Part shown: piece by piece, positions 44,151 through 53,545 of the stretch | Position numbering within the stretch: position 1 is the first letter of the stretch | How the letters are laid out: each line of letters starts with the position of its first letter | NCBI GenBank assembly: GCA_030682575.1 | Contig: JAUXNX010000019.1 | Span: 124,001-188,000 of the forward strand | Length of the DNA: 64,000 nt | Direction: 5' to 3' | From: Gammaproteobacteria bacterium | GTDB taxonomy: Bacteria; Pseudomonadota; Gammaproteobacteria; Pseudomonadales; Pseudohongiellaceae | The notes under the pieces: model-generated | Database searches by the model: none | What the model was told of the DNA's origin: nothing | Seen by the model: only the letters and a program-made list of their open reading frames with translations | Translations under genes and position numbers: made by a program

Positions 44151-45251
44151 GTGGGCTACCAAACCCCTCTCTATCAGAAGCACATTGATGCCGGTGCGCG
44201 TATCGTCGACTTCGGCGGCTGGGACATGCCGATCCAGTACCAGTCGCTGCTGGAAGAACACCACGCTGTGCGTCAGCACGCAGGGGTCTTTGACGTCTCC
44301 CACATGACCATCGTGGACATCGACGGCAGCGATGCCAAAGCCTGGCTGCAATATCTCCTGGCCAATGATGTCGACAAGCTGAACGAAGTGGGTCGTGCTC
44401 TCTACAGCGGCATGCTCAATGAGAGCGGCGGAGTCGTGGACGATCTGATTGTCTACCGTCAGGAGGTCGGCTATCGCCTGGTCGTCAACTGCGGCACCCG
44501 CGAAAAGGACCTGCATTGGATGGCCCGGCAATCCAAAGGTTACCAAGTCTCCATCACTGAGCGTCCGGATTTGGCCATTCTCGCCGTACATGGCCCCGAA
44601 TCCATCGACAAGGTATGCACATTGCTGGACCCGGATCTCTCTGCTCGCGTACAAGCCTTGGGTAATTTCCGCGCACTGGAATCCGGTACCTGGTTCATTG
44701 CCCGCACGGGCTATACCGGCGAGCGCGGCCTGGAGTTGCTGGTGCCAAATGAAGATGCACCTGCCCTGTGGGACCAGTTGCTCACCCAGGGCGTCAAGCC
44801 CATCGGTCTCGGCGCTCGCGACACGCTGCGCCTTGAGGCCGGCATGAACCTGTATGGTCATGACATGGACGAAACCGTATCGCCATTGGCCGCCAACATG
44901 GCGCAGACCATTGCCTGGGAGCCCGCATCACGCAATTTCATCGGCCGTGCTACTGTGGAACAACACCGTATCGATCAGACCAACGGCCTGCTGCCTTATC
45001 TCACTGGACTCGTCATGGAAGAACGTGGAGTGTTGCGCGAAGGGCTGCGTATCGTCTGCGATGTGAACGGTCAGGAGCGCGAAGGCGTCATCACCAGTGG
45101 CACCTTCTCGCCAACATTGAAGCATTCCATAGCCTTGGCTAGAATCCCGACAGGCAGCACCAACTGCCGTGTGGACTTGCGTGGCAAGCTGATCCCCGTG
45201 CGACTCGTGAAACCCAATTTCGTGCGCTTTGGCAAAAAGGTTTTTGAATAA
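44151..45251 (+). CDS. gcvT: Glycine cleavage system T protein (aminomethyltransferase)
   Basis: 366 aa from the GTG with CAGGAAAA upstream; the longer frame before it is not protein-like. GcvT transfers the aminomethyl carbon from lipoyl-H protein to THF, releasing ammonia. Family marks: [112 protein letters not shown]. It is the first gene of gcvT-gcvH-gcvP; gcvH follows after 32 bp. Confidence 0.96.
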   Translation: MGYQTPLYQKHIDAGARIVDFGGWDMPIQYQSLLEEHHAVRQHAGVFDVSHMTIVDIDGSDAKAWLQYLLANDVDKLNEVGRALYSGMLNESGGVVDDLIVYRQEVGYRLVVNCGTREKDLHWMARQSKGYQVSITERPDLAILAVHGPESIDKVCTLLDPDLSARVQALGNFRALESGTWFIARTGYTGERGLELLVPNEDAPALWDQLLTQGVKPIGLGARDTLRLEAGMNLYGHDMDETVSPLAANMAQTIAWEPASRNFIGRATVEQHRIDQTNGLLPYLTGLVMEERGVLREGLRIVCDVNGQEREGVITSGTFSPTLKHSIALARIPTGSTNCRVDLRGKLIPVRLVKPNFVRFGKKVFE

Positions 45252-45283
45252 ATTTCTCCCTATCTAAGTATGAGGATTGGTCA

Positions 45284-45667
45284 GTGAGCAGCTTCCCGGA
45301 AGACTTGAAATACGCAGCAACCCACGAGTGGGTGCGTCTTGAAGATGATGGTACCGTCACGATCGGCATCTCCGATCATGCACAGGAATTGCTCGGCGAT
45401 ATCGTGTTCATCGAACTGCCGAAAGAAGGAGCGGTTATCACTGCGAAACAGGAGATCAGTGTGGTCGAATCGGTCAAGGCCGCTTCCGACATCTACGCGC
45501 CGATCTCTGGAGAAATCATTGCCATCAACGAAGACCTGGTCGACGCACCGGAGACTGTGAATTCCTCACCCTATGGCGATGGCTGGTTCTGCAAGATTCT
45601 CCCCAGTGATCCGACTGAACTGGAAGAGCTGCTCGACGCAAACGGCTACGCGGAAATCTGCGAATAA
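45284..45667 (+). CDS. gcvH: Glycine cleavage system H protein
   Basis: 127-aa lipoyl carrier of the glycine cleavage complex. The lipoylated lysine is in [40 protein letters not shown] and [20 protein letters not shown] are also diagnostic. The start is a GTG with GAGG nine bases upstream. Between its stop and gcvP lies a hairpin that may act as a partial terminator. Confidence 0.97.
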   Translation: MSSFPEDLKYAATHEWVRLEDDGTVTIGISDHAQELLGDIVFIELPKEGAVITAKQEISVVESVKAASDIYAPISGEIIAINEDLVDAPETVNSSPYGDGWFCKILPSDPTELEELLDANGYAEICE

Positions 45668-45723
45668 GTGTCAGTCGGCACCATCGCAACGTAAACCGAA
45701 TCAACGATTACTGATCCACTTCG

Positions 45724-45757
45724 AGCCGGGGCCCCGTATCAACAACGAGCCCCGGCT
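45724..45757 (+). terminator. Terminator-like hairpin between gcvH and gcvP
   Basis: AGCCGGGGC (45724-45732) pairs perfectly with GCCCCGGCT (45749-45757), a stable 9-bp GC stem with a 16-nt loop, followed by TCTGTCATTC, only partly T-rich. It lies 25 bp before the gcvP start, so it could lower gcvP transcription relative to gcvTH or protect the upstream mRNA. Confidence 0.6.
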
Positions 45758-45781
45758 TCTGTCATTCAATTGAGGCACTTC

Positions 45782-48712
45782 ATGGCTCGCACTACAGCTT
45801 CTTCACAGCACTCTCCCATCAGGACGCTCGACAGCCTGCAGAACTTCGACGAGTTCATCGGACGGCATGTCGGCCCCGATGAGTCAGACATCAAAGCAAT
45901 GTTGGCAGAAATGCAGCTCTCATCGCTGGAAGAACTGATCAGTCAGACAGTGCCGGAATCGATTGCGCTTCGCCGTCCGCTGGCACTCGGTAAATCAGCC
46001 ACTGAGACGCAGGTGCTCGCACGTCTGAAAGCGATGACGAGTGTCGACCAACCCGCACGCTCCTTCATCGGCCTCGGCTACTACGACACCATCACACCCA
46101 ATGTCATTCTGCGCAACGTGCTGGAGAATCCGGGCTGGTACACTGCCTACACGCCCTATCAGCCGGAAGTGTCCCAGGGGCGTCTCGAAAGCCTGCTGGC
46201 ATTCCAGCAGATGATTCTCGATCTGACTGCCATGGATCTGGCCAACGCCTCACTGCTCGACGAAGCCACTGCAGCTGCTGAAGCAATGGCGCTCGCCAAA
46301 CGTGTGAGCAGGAACAAGGATGCCAATACTTTCTTCGTCGACAAGGATTGCTTCCCGCAGACCATTGACGTGTTGAAGACCCGCGCTGAATGTTTCGGTT
46401 TTGAACTGATCATTGCCGATATCAGCGAGCTGACGAAGCATAATGTCTTCGGAGCGATATTCCAGTATCCCGCCTGCACGGGCGAGGTGCGTGATCTCGG
46501 CGGCCTGATCGAGGCGCTGCATGCACAGGGCGCCATTGCTGTTGTCGCGGCCGATCTGATGAGCCTCGTGCTTCTGAAAGCGCCGGGAGAGATGGGCGCA
46601 GATGTTGTGCTCGGAAGTACGCAGCGCTTTGGTGTGCCGATGGGGTACGGCGGTCCGCACGCCGCCTACTTCGCCACCAAGGATGAATACAAGCGCGCAG
46701 TGCCGGGTCGCATCATCGGTGTCTCCATCGACGCACGCGGCAAGCAGGCATTCCGCATGTCACTGCAAACCCGCGAGCAGCACATCCGCCGCGAGAAGGC
46801 CAACAGCAATATCTGTACTGCACAGGTGTTGCTCGCCAACATCGCTGCCATGTACGCCATGTATCACGGGCCGGAAGGGTTGCGCACCATTGCCGGACGC
46901 ATCCAACGTCTGACAGCCATTCTGGCGAACGGATTGCTGGCGCGTGGTGTGAGCTGCAGCAACTCACAATTCTTCGACACGATCACCATATCGACCAACG
47001 CGCAGAATCGTGCCGCGATTCTCTCCCGCGCTGCACAGGCCAGCATCAACTTACGTATCGATCAGGAGAACAGCATCGGCATCAGCCTCGACGAATGTAC
47101 GACCGTTGCCGAAATCGAAAGCCTCTGGCAGATCGTGTTAGGTGAGCAGGCGAACGATCTGTCCGTTGCCGATATCGATCGGGAAATTTGTGCAGGCCGC
47201 GCTGCAGTGAAGGGGATACCCGGCACGCTGGAAAGACAATCTGCGTTCCTCACACATCCGTTCTTCAATCGCTACCACAGCGAGACGGAGATGCTGCGCT
47301 ACCTGAAGCGCCTGGAGAACAAGGACATCTCGCTGACCCACGCAATGATTCCACTCGGTTCCTGCACCATGAAACTGAATGCCACCGCCGAGATGATTCC
47401 GATTACCTGGCCGGAATTCAGCAAGCCACATCCGTTTGTACCTGTCGAACAGACTGCCGGTTATCGTCAGATGATCAGCGAACTGGAAGATATGCTCGCA
47501 GAGATCACTGGTTTCGACGCCGTGAGCATGCAGCCGAACTCCGGCGCCCAGGGTGAGTATGCAGGCCTGCTCGCCATCCGCAATTATCTGATCAGCAAGG
47601 GCGAGACTCAGCGCGATGTGTGTCTGATTCCCAGCTCCGCCCACGGCACCAATCCCGCCAGCGCGCAGATGCTCAGCATGAAAGTCGTGGTGGTTGCCTG
47701 CGACGAGCATGGCAACATCGACACTGCCGACTTGCGTGCGAAAGCTGAACAGTACAAGGACACTCTTGCTGCGTTGATGATCACTTACCCGTCGACTCAC
47801 GGCGTGTATGAGGAGGGCGTGAAGGAAATCTGCCAGATCATTCACGACTGCGGCGGTCAGGTGTACATGGACGGAGCGAACCTGAATGCGCAGGTCGGTG
47901 TGGCACGTCCTGGCGACATTGGCGCTGATGTGTCCCACGTCAATCTGCACAAGACTTTCTGCATTCCGCACGGTGGCGGCGGACCGGGCATGGGGCCAAT
48001 CGGTGTGAAGAAGCACCTGGCGCCTTTCCTCGCGAACCACACGCTGGTGAATCTGGAAGGACCGAACGTCGGCAACACCGCCGTCTCTGCCGCTCCCTGG
48101 GGCAGCGCTGGCATTCTGCCGATCTCCTGGGCCTATATCAGCTTGATGGGAGCCTCAGGTCTTCTGAAGGCGACGCAGGTGGCAATACTCAACGCCAACT
48201 ACATCGCTCGCAAACTCGAGCCGCACTTCCCGGTGTTGTACACCGGCAGAAACGGCATGGTGGCACACGAGTGCATCATCGATCTGCGGCCACTGAAGGC
48301 AGCGTCCGGTATTACCGAGGAAGACGTGGCCAAGCGTCTGATGGATTATGGCTTCCACGCGCCGACCATGTCGTTCCCGGTGGCGGGCACGCTGATGATC
48401 GAGCCGACGGAGAGCGAATCGAAAATGGAGCTGGACCGCTTCATTCAGGCGATGATCAGTATTCGCAAGGAAATCGCGAGAGTCGAATCTGGCGAGCTGG
48501 ATGCACTGGACAATCCACTGAAGCATGCGCCACACACGCTGGCGGACATCATGGATGGCAACTGGCAACGCGGCTACAGCAAGCAGGAAGCCGCATGGCC
48601 GGTGCCGGGCCTGAAGGAGAGCAAGTTCTGGCCGTCAGTGAATCGTATCGACAACGTGTACGGGGACCGCAACCTGTTCTGTGCTTGCCCGGCGATTGAG
48701 TCCTATCAGTAA
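45782..48712 (+). CDS. gcvP: Glycine dehydrogenase (decarboxylating), P protein
   Basis: 976 aa from the ATG of [12 protein letters not shown], with GAGG seven bases upstream (a TTG four codons earlier is less likely). PLP enzyme that decarboxylates glycine and loads the aminomethyl group on GcvH. It is the long fused form (P1+P2): N-terminal half with [40 protein letters not shown] and [18 protein letters not shown]-terminal half with [20 protein letters not shown] and the PLP lysine in [20 protein letters not shown]. Ends two bases before an inverted REP pair that fills the gap to the convergent DUF533 gene. Confidence 0.97.
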   Translation: MARTTASSQHSPIRTLDSLQNFDEFIGRHVGPDESDIKAMLAEMQLSSLEELISQTVPESIALRRPLALGKSATETQVLARLKAMTSVDQPARSFIGLGYYDTITPNVILRNVLENPGWYTAYTPYQPEVSQGRLESLLAFQQMILDLTAMDLANASLLDEATAAAEAMALAKRVSRNKDANTFFVDKDCFPQTIDVLKTRAECFGFELIIADISELTKHNVFGAIFQYPACTGEVRDLGGLIEALHAQGAIAVVAADLMSLVLLKAPGEMGADVVLGSTQRFGVPMGYGGPHAAYFATKDEYKRAVPGRIIGVSIDARGKQAFRMSLQTREQHIRREKANSNICTAQVLLANIAAMYAMYHGPEGLRTIAGRIQRLTAILANGLLARGVSCSNSQFFDTITISTNAQNRAAILSRAAQASINLRIDQENSIGISLDECTTVAEIESLWQIVLGEQANDLSVADIDREICAGRAAVKGIPGTLERQSAFLTHPFFNRYHSETEMLRYLKRLENKDISLTHAMIPLGSCTMKLNATAEMIPITWPEFSKPHPFVPVEQTAGYRQMISELEDMLAEITGFDAVSMQPNSGAQGEYAGLLAIRNYLISKGETQRDVCLIPSSAHGTNPASAQMLSMKVVVVACDEHGNIDTADLRAKAEQYKDTLAALMITYPSTHGVYEEGVKEICQIIHDCGGQVYMDGANLNAQVGVARPGDIGADVSHVNLHKTFCIPHGGGGPGMGPIGVKKHLAPFLANHTLVNLEGPNVGNTAVSAAPWGSAGILPISWAYISLMGASGLLKATQVAILNANYIARKLEPHFPVLYTGRNGMVAHECIIDLRPLKAASGITEEDVAKRLMDYGFHAPTMSFPVAGTLMIEPTESESKMELDRFIQAMISIRKEIARVESGELDALDNPLKHAPHTLADIMDGNWQRGYSKQEAAWPVPGLKESKFWPSVNRIDNVYGDRNLFCACPAIESYQ

Positions 48713-48799
48713 CTGTGGGAGCGGGCCCTGCCCGCGATTTGTGTGAATTGACCTCGGTGCCAATGCAAAAGCAATCGCTTGCAGGGCAAGCTCCCACAG
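48713..48799. repeat. Inverted REP pair between convergent genes
   Basis: Begins CTGTGGGAGCGGGCC / CTGCCCGCGA and ends, inverted, with GCAGGGCAAGCTCCCACAG. Both units have the head-plus-palindrome form of Pseudomonas-type REP sequences (GTGGGAGC-nn-GC...GC-nn-GCGA). The pair occupies the whole space between the stops of gcvP (48712) and the DUF533 gene (48801). Such pairs can act as bidirectional 3' ends. No REP-associated transposase is in the window. Confidence 0.82.
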
Positions 48800-48800
48800 G

Positions 48801-49514
48801 TTATTGGGCAGGCGCCGCCTCCACCTGATGATCCAGATGCGCGATCAGGTCTGCGGGCAGATTGAGTTTGTGGCCCAGCGCCTGGAGATAGGCACGCTCT
48901 GCAGGGTGATCCACGTCGATGGCGATGCGGGAAATCAGGTACAGCTCCGTGGCCTGTTCGATGCCCTTCGCTGAAGAGGCAATCGCCGCGATATCCACCG
49001 GGCGTGTCAGTGCATCGAATACAAAGGCCTTGCTCTCGGCATCCAACCCCATCTTCTCCACCTGCTCGAACAACACTTTCTGTTCCTGTGCGTCGATATG
49101 ACCGTCGGCCTTGGCGGCCGCGATCATGGCCTGAATCATCACTAACTGGAAGGGCATCCCATTGGCAGCCGGAGAGGCTTCCGGCAGGAAGCTCTGATCC
49201 ATAAGCCCAATGTCGGCCTGTGTGGCGACAGGCGCTGTGGCTGCAGCCTTGCCCTGCTGCCAGTTCTGGTAGGCCTTGTAGGCCATGGCGCCTGCGACTG
49301 CCGCGCCGCCATAGCCTACGACACCCTTGGCCATCTTCTTCATCTTCTTGCCGCCAAGCATCAAACCCAGGATGCCACCAACAACGGCACCTCCGCCGAA
49401 GCCCCCCATGCCCATGCCATCGAGCTGCTGTTTGGCATTACCGCCGACCTGACGCATGGAGTTGGCCGCATTGGGGCCGAGAAACTGTTCGAGTAGATTG
49501 TTCGGGTTGATCAT
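48801..49514 (-). CDS. DUF533 (YebE-like) membrane protein with TerB-like domain
   Basis: 237 aa. A glycine-rich N-terminal part (GMGMGGFGGGAVVGGILGLM, KGVVGYGGAAVAGAMAYKAY) holds membrane-inserting helices; residues about 115-230 are a TerB-like helical bundle: VMIQAMIAAAKADGHIDAQE, QKVLFEQVEKMGLDAESKAF, EQATELYLISRIAIDVDHPA. The D-G-H-I-D segment is the metal-binding type turn of TerB folds. An AGAGAGGGAA site precedes the ATG. Its upstream region is taken over by the IS110 element 60 bp away, so its original promoter may have been displaced. Function unknown. Confidence 0.88.
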   Translation of the reverse strand: MINPNNLLEQFLGPNAANSMRQVGGNAKQQLDGMGMGGFGGGAVVGGILGLMLGGKKMKKMAKGVVGYGGAAVAGAMAYKAYQNWQQGKAAATAPVATQADIGLMDQSFLPEASPAANGMPFQLVMIQAMIAAAKADGHIDAQEQKVLFEQVEKMGLDAESKAFVFDALTRPVDIAAIASSAKGIEQATELYLISRIAIDVDHPAERAYLQALGHKLNLPADLIAHLDHQVEAAPAQ

Positions 49515-49574
49515 GGTTCCCTCTCTTTCCTCTGTCTGTTTTTAAATAGATTCATGCAGATACTCCGTTCGAGA

Positions 49575-50564
49575 TCAAGTGCTTTTCAGATGAATGTCGC
49601 TGAACAAGCTGCTTGAATCGAACGGAACATCGTTCTTGATGCAGGCCCAAAGTCCCGTCAGGTACTTGCGCATCACTGCACACAGGGCCTGTATTTTCTT
49701 CTTCCCTTTCGCTACCAAGGCTTTGTAAAAGGCTTTGGCTCTGGCGTCGTGTTGTATTGCACTCATCGCTGGCATGTATAGAGCCGCTCTGAGATAGGCG
49801 TTGCCCGCTTTGCTCAGCCGAGCAGGTCTATCCACACTCGTGCCCGACTGGGTCAGCCGCACATCCATCCCCGCATAGCGACTCACCTGCGGGCTCTTCA
49901 AACTCATCGACAGCACACTCAACTCGCCCAACAAAGCGATGGCGCTGGTGTTGGCAATCCCTTTGGCGCTACACAGGTGGCTGAACTGTCGAGTCAATAT
50001 CGGATCTTGCGCAATCAACTCCAACGCAGCCTGCTGCAACCGCTCGATCCGCCGATCCAGCAACTCAATTCCCTCCACCTCGTCCTCTACCAACAAAGGC
50101 ATGGTCATCTGCTTGGACTGCAATGCATGCAGCCGATTCTTCGCTTGCGTGCGAGCCCCCGTCAGCCGATTGATCTGTCGCCCCAAGTCCCGCAACATCA
50201 GCTTTGTCGGCTCAGGTGCTGTCCACAGGGGCGGGGTCATGCGCTCGGCATACTCGGCCAACAGCGCTGCATCCTGAGCATCGGTTTTGTTTTGATTCAA
50301 TTTCAGCTTTGCAAAATGGTGGTAGCTCTTGGGGTTGATCACCGAGACCGGTAACCCGGCCCCATGCAGTGCCACCGCAAGGTCCAGGTAGTAAATGCCC
50401 GTGGCTTCCATCACCACACACGCAGGCTTCAACGCCTTGAGCCGCTTGATCAGCCTGGCGTGTCCCTGGCTGCTCTGCTCATATGTCTCTGCCTTGCTGT
50501 TCTTGCCATTGACCCGAGACACCAACTCCACAAAACGAGCACCAACATCGATTCCTGCGTTCAT
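49575..50564 (-). CDS. IS110-family transposase (DEDD, bridge-RNA type)
   Basis: 329 aa. RuvC-like DEDD residues: D6 (GIDVGA), E53 (VVMEATGIYY), D95 and D98 (NKTDAQDAALL). A coiled-coil middle precedes the Transposase_20 helix-hairpin-helix (HLCSAKGIANTSAIALLGEL) and Ser240 in VRLTQSGTSVD, the position of the catalytic serine in IS621 (Ser241). All catalytic residues are present and the frame is intact, so it may be active. The ATG has GGGGAGG. IS110 recombinases use a structured bridge RNA encoded in the non-coding end, here probably upstream. Confidence 0.95.
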   Translation of the reverse strand: MNAGIDVGARFVELVSRVNGKNSKAETYEQSSQGHARLIKRLKALKPACVVMEATGIYYLDLAVALHGAGLPVSVINPKSYHHFAKLKLNQNKTDAQDAALLAEYAERMTPPLWTAPEPTKLMLRDLGRQINRLTGARTQAKNRLHALQSKQMTMPLLVEDEVEGIELLDRRIERLQQAALELIAQDPILTRQFSHLCSAKGIANTSAIALLGELSVLSMSLKSPQVSRYAGMDVRLTQSGTSVDRPARLSKAGNAYLRAALYMPAMSAIQHDARAKAFYKALVAKGKKKIQALCAVMRKYLTGLWACIKNDVPFDSSSLFSDIHLKST

Positions 50565-50580
50565 CGCTTTTGCCTCCCCG

Positions 50581-50760
50581 TGTCAATTGAGCCAGAATAG
50601 TTCCCGGTTCCCCGACCTCGCACTTGATGCCTCTCGACCTTGTGATGCGAAGTCCAGCATGCTGGCTTCCTGATACTCCTCGAGATAAGCAATGAGGCGG
50701 GGAGCCTCTCTACAGACGAGGTCAGAAAATCTCTGCCTCAAGGAGCGTACGGCCTCCCCG
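50581..50760 (-). ncRNA. Candidate bridge-RNA region of the IS110 element
   Basis: About 200 bp of non-coding sequence upstream of the transposase start, on the same strand. It contains the hairpin CCAGCATGCTGG, the nearby repeat GAGGTCGGGG/GAGGTCGAGAGG words, and CGGGGAGGC at both 50760 and 50580. In the IS110 group the bridge RNA is transcribed from this end, with internal loops that pair to donor and target. The position is from family knowledge; I could not fold or align it, so boundaries are nominal. Confidence 0.4.
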
Positions 50761-50800
50761 GTAACTGCCTCAGAGCATAGCAACTGCCACGGGATGAACA

Positions 50801-50877
50801 TACAAGGAGCGAGCTTGCTCGAGAATACTCCGGGGCGGTGCTGGCTGAGAGCATTCGCCTGCAAGCAGGTTCCTACA
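50801..50877. repeat. Inverted REP pair at the ABC exporter 3' end
   Basis: Unit 1: TACAAGGAGCGAGC / TTGCTCGAGAAT. Unit 2, inverted: ATTCGCCTGCAAGCAGG / TTCCTACA, which on the minus strand reads TGTAGGAACCTGC / TTGCAGGCGAAT. These are the same class as 48713-48799 and 61123-61148. The TAG stop of the ABC exporter is part of the GTAGGA head. One REP unit falls in the presumed left end of the IS110 element. Confidence 0.7.
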
Positions 50878-52786
50878 TGTAGCCCTTTGCCTGGAGGTTG
50901 AAGAGGTGGGCGTACTGCCCATTCCGCGCCAGCAGATCCTCATGTGACCCCTCTTCCAGAATCACTCCCTTGTCGAGCACGATTATGTGATCGGCAATCC
51001 GCACCGTCGAGAAGCGATGGGAGATTATGATCGAGATGCGATTCTCCGTCAGCTCGCGGAAGTGCGCAAAGATGTCAGCCTCGGCCTTGGCATCGATAGC
51101 AGAGGTCGGTTCATCCAGGATCAAGACATCGGCATGATTGCGCATGAAGGCACGGGAGAGCGCGATTTTCTGCCATTGTCCGCCCGAGAGCTCCTTGCCT
51201 CCCTTGAACCAGGTGCCGAGCTGAGTGTCGTAATTCTGCGGCATGTATTGAATGAAATCGGCGGCGAGCCCATCGCGCGCGGCAGCTTCAACCTGCGGCC
51301 TGACTTCCATGTTATCGACATCGCCGATGCCGATGTTGTCGCTCACCGTGAGTTGGTAGCGGCTGAAGTCCTGAAAGATCACACCGATCTTGTTACGCAG
51401 AGCCTCGATGTCCCACTCCTGCAAGTCGAGCCCCTCCAGCAGGATGCGGCCACTGGTCGGCGTGTACAGGCGCGTCAGCAGCTTGATGAGCGTGGTCTTG
51501 CCGGAGCCGTTCTCGCCAACAATCGCCAGACTCTCTCCCGCCTTGATGTGCAGATTGAGGTCGTGAATCGCCGGAGTCTTGCTCTCCGGATAGTAGAAAC
51601 TGACATTCTCGAAACGAATGCCATCGGCACGGTCCGGCCCTTCGGTCTTGTCGCCGGATACTTCCGGCACCTTGTGTTCCAGATATTCGACAAGGTTCGA
51701 CAGGTACAGGTTGTCCTCGTACATGCCGTTGACGGCTGTGAGACTGCTGGTGACGGCGTTTTGGCCCTGGCGAAATACCGCGATGTACATCGTCATCTGA
51801 CCAATGGTAATCGTGGTGGCGATGGCAGCAAACACGACCCAGCCATAGGCGAAGTAGAACGCAGCGCTGGCGATCAATCCCAGCACATAGCCCCAGAAGC
51901 CTCGCCGCAGTACCAGATTGCGGTCTTCCTTGTAAATGTTGCGGAAAATGTCGATGTAACGCTGCAGGAAGAGTTTGCCCATCTTCAGCAGCTTCACTTC
52001 CTTCACTCCGTCCTCGCGGGTCAGCACCATCTCCAGATAGATCTGCATGCGCCGCTCTGCAGAACGATGGCGCTGATTGCGGAACGCCTCGCCGGAGAAT
52101 TTTGCCTCGGCCAGGAATGCGGGCAGACCGGCACAGGCCAGCAACAATACCGCCCATGGCGAGAACTGGAACAACAGAAATCCATAACTGACCAGCGAAA
52201 TGGATTCTCGCAACAGGTCGAAGGTACGAATGACCAGGCTGAGTGGGCGACTCGACGCTTCTCTGCGTGCCCGCACCAGCTTGTCGTAGTACTCGGAATC
52301 TTCGAAGTGCGCCAACTCGAGAGTCAGCGACTTCTCCAGAATCATCACATTGATCTTGTTGCCAAGCAGCACCCGCAATATCGACTGACAGACGGTGTTG
52401 ATCCGCTGCACACCCGTGATGAAGATGACAAGCCCGGCCTCACACAATACGTAGAAGATCGTCAGATCGGTAGCCGCTTCACGCTCTCCGGGGCTGGACT
52501 GGATGGCCGCCACGACTGCATCCACGATCAACTGGCCTACATAGGCAATGGCAGCGGGCAGCACTCCGGCCAGCAGAGTGGCAACTGCCATCAATATGGT
52601 CAACCCGGCACTGGTACCCCAGACAATCTGGATAGCAACACGGCTGTACTTGAAGACAGAAAAGAATTTGGCAATCAGGGAAAGAGGTGTGGCTGGTGTC
52701 AAGGACGTACTCGGGGAATGCGGATCTTCAGGACTTCGACGCGAAAAACGGCCCGGAAAATCCTGATTCCCCGAGCCGTTTGACAT
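50873..52786 (-). CDS. ABC exporter, fused membrane and ATPase domains
   Basis: About 637 aa from the ATG; a TTG three codons upstream is possible. Six membrane helices are spread over residues 30-350 (IVWGTSAGLTILMAVATLLAG, ASAAFYFAYGWVVFAAIATT). The NBD holds Walker A GENGSGKTTLIKLLTRLYTP near residue 425, the signature KELSGGQWQKIALSRAFMRN near 535, Walker B DVLILDEPTSAIDAKAEADI and the switch His in IIISHRFSTVR. It is a type IV half-exporter that would work as a homodimer. The cargo is unknown. It starts 10 bp after the exported methyltransferase-like gene, so they are probably co-transcribed. A 598-codon antisense frame over it is a shadow. Confidence 0.9.
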   Translation of the reverse strand: MSNGSGNQDFPGRFSRRSPEDPHSPSTSLTPATPLSLIAKFFSVFKYSRVAIQIVWGTSAGLTILMAVATLLAGVLPAAIAYVGQLIVDAVVAAIQSSPGEREAATDLTIFYVLCEAGLVIFITGVQRINTVCQSILRVLLGNKINVMILEKSLTLELAHFEDSEYYDKLVRARREASSRPLSLVIRTFDLLRESISLVSYGFLLFQFSPWAVLLLACAGLPAFLAEAKFSGEAFRNQRHRSAERRMQIYLEMVLTREDGVKEVKLLKMGKLFLQRYIDIFRNIYKEDRNLVLRRGFWGYVLGLIASAAFYFAYGWVVFAAIATTITIGQMTMYIAVFRQGQNAVTSSLTAVNGMYEDNLYLSNLVEYLEHKVPEVSGDKTEGPDRADGIRFENVSFYYPESKTPAIHDLNLHIKAGESLAIVGENGSGKTTLIKLLTRLYTPTSGRILLEGLDLQEWDIEALRNKIGVIFQDFSRYQLTVSDNIGIGDVDNMEVRPQVEAAARDGLAADFIQYMPQNYDTQLGTWFKGGKELSGGQWQKIALSRAFMRNHADVLILDEPTSAIDAKAEADIFAHFRELTENRISIIISHRFSTVRIADHIIVLDKGVILEEGSHEDLLARNGQYAHLFNLQAKGYM

Positions 52787-52796
52787 GACAGACAAA

Positions 52797-53534
52797 TTAC
52801 CGTGGCTTGACCAGTTTCAGGGTGAAGCGGTCAGTATTTCTCTCCAGCTCAGCAGCAAACGGGGCCTGGGTGTGATTGTCTGTAGGGACATTCAACAGAT
52901 CGCTTTCCGCAGCAATCTCGAACCCGGCCTGAATGGCTGCGGCACGCGCATCGGCGACGGTCATGCGGTGCAGTGCAGCGTTATCTGCACCAGCAGTGCC
53001 TTCGTGGTCGATCAGACCAAGCACAGCACCAGGCTTCAGAGCACTCTTGATGTTCAAGAGGAATGTCTGGGCAGCAGCCGGATCACGGTTATAGACGTCG
53101 TGGAAGTTCAGATTGGTGATCGCGAAATCGATCGAGTTCGCGGGCAGCCCCAGGTCCACAGTGACGTCCTGATTCAGACGTTCTACATTGGTCAGACGGC
53201 CATTAAGGCGCTCATCCACTGTCGCTTGTGTTGTGCCACGAGCAAGAGCTGCTTCGGAATTCTGCATGTAAACCCTGCCATTCGGACCAACAGCACGTGA
53301 CAGCACTTCGGTGTACCAGCCACCGGCGGACATCACGTCCAGAACTGTCATGCCTTCTTCCAGGCCCAGAAAGTCCAGAATTTCGGCGGGCTTGCGCGAG
53401 CTGTCCAGTGCCTTGTCCGCATCACTGCGGCTTGGATCGGCAAGTGCCGCATTCACTTTTGCGACGTCAATCGCCAGGGCATTGCCCCCAGCGAGCAGTG
53501 CGGTTATAGCAACGAAAGAAAGTAGCAATTTCAT
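52797..53534 (-). CDS. Exported methyltransferase-fold protein
   Basis: 245 aa from the ATG of MKLLLSFVAITALLAGGNALA, a typical signal peptide with a likely cut after ALA. The mature part is a class I methyltransferase fold: LGLEEGMTVLDVMSAGGWYTEV (motif I, with D-V-M-S-A-G-G), NGRVYMQNS, SIDFAITNLNFHDVYNRDP (motif IV region), LKPGAVLGLIDHEG. I recall exported members of this family from proteobacteria. SAM is not normally available in the periplasm, so the role is puzzling. It is followed by the ABC exporter gene after 10 bp. Confidence 0.87.
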   Translation of the reverse strand: MKLLLSFVAITALLAGGNALAIDVAKVNAALADPSRSDADKALDSSRKPAEILDFLGLEEGMTVLDVMSAGGWYTEVLSRAVGPNGRVYMQNSEAALARGTTQATVDERLNGRLTNVERLNQDVTVDLGLPANSIDFAITNLNFHDVYNRDPAAAQTFLLNIKSALKPGAVLGLIDHEGTAGADNAALHRMTVADARAAAIQAGFEIAAESDLLNVPTDNHTQAPFAAELERNTDRFTLKLVKPR

Positions 53535-53545
53535 AATGACCAACC

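Larger units (their letters stand above)
49560..50832 (-). mobile_element. IS110-family insertion sequence, ends tentative
   Basis: One intact transposase gene with non-coding flanks. The octamer ATACTCCG occurs at 49560-49567 and again at 50825-50832; if these copies mark the ends, the element is about 1.27 kb, close to IS621. They contain CT, the usual core dinucleotide of several IS110 elements. No terminal inverted repeats were seen, as expected for IS110. The left end would lie inside an inverted REP pair (50801-50877), consistent with REP targeting known for some members. Against this, only about 15 bp would then follow the transposase stop, which is short, so both ends are uncertain. 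Confidence 0.55.

Noticed and set aside
50987-52783. A 598-codon open frame on the plus strand over the ABC exporter
   Set aside because: It is the antisense shadow of a clear exporter gene; composition (His/Gln/Arg-rich) is not protein-like and no motif is present.
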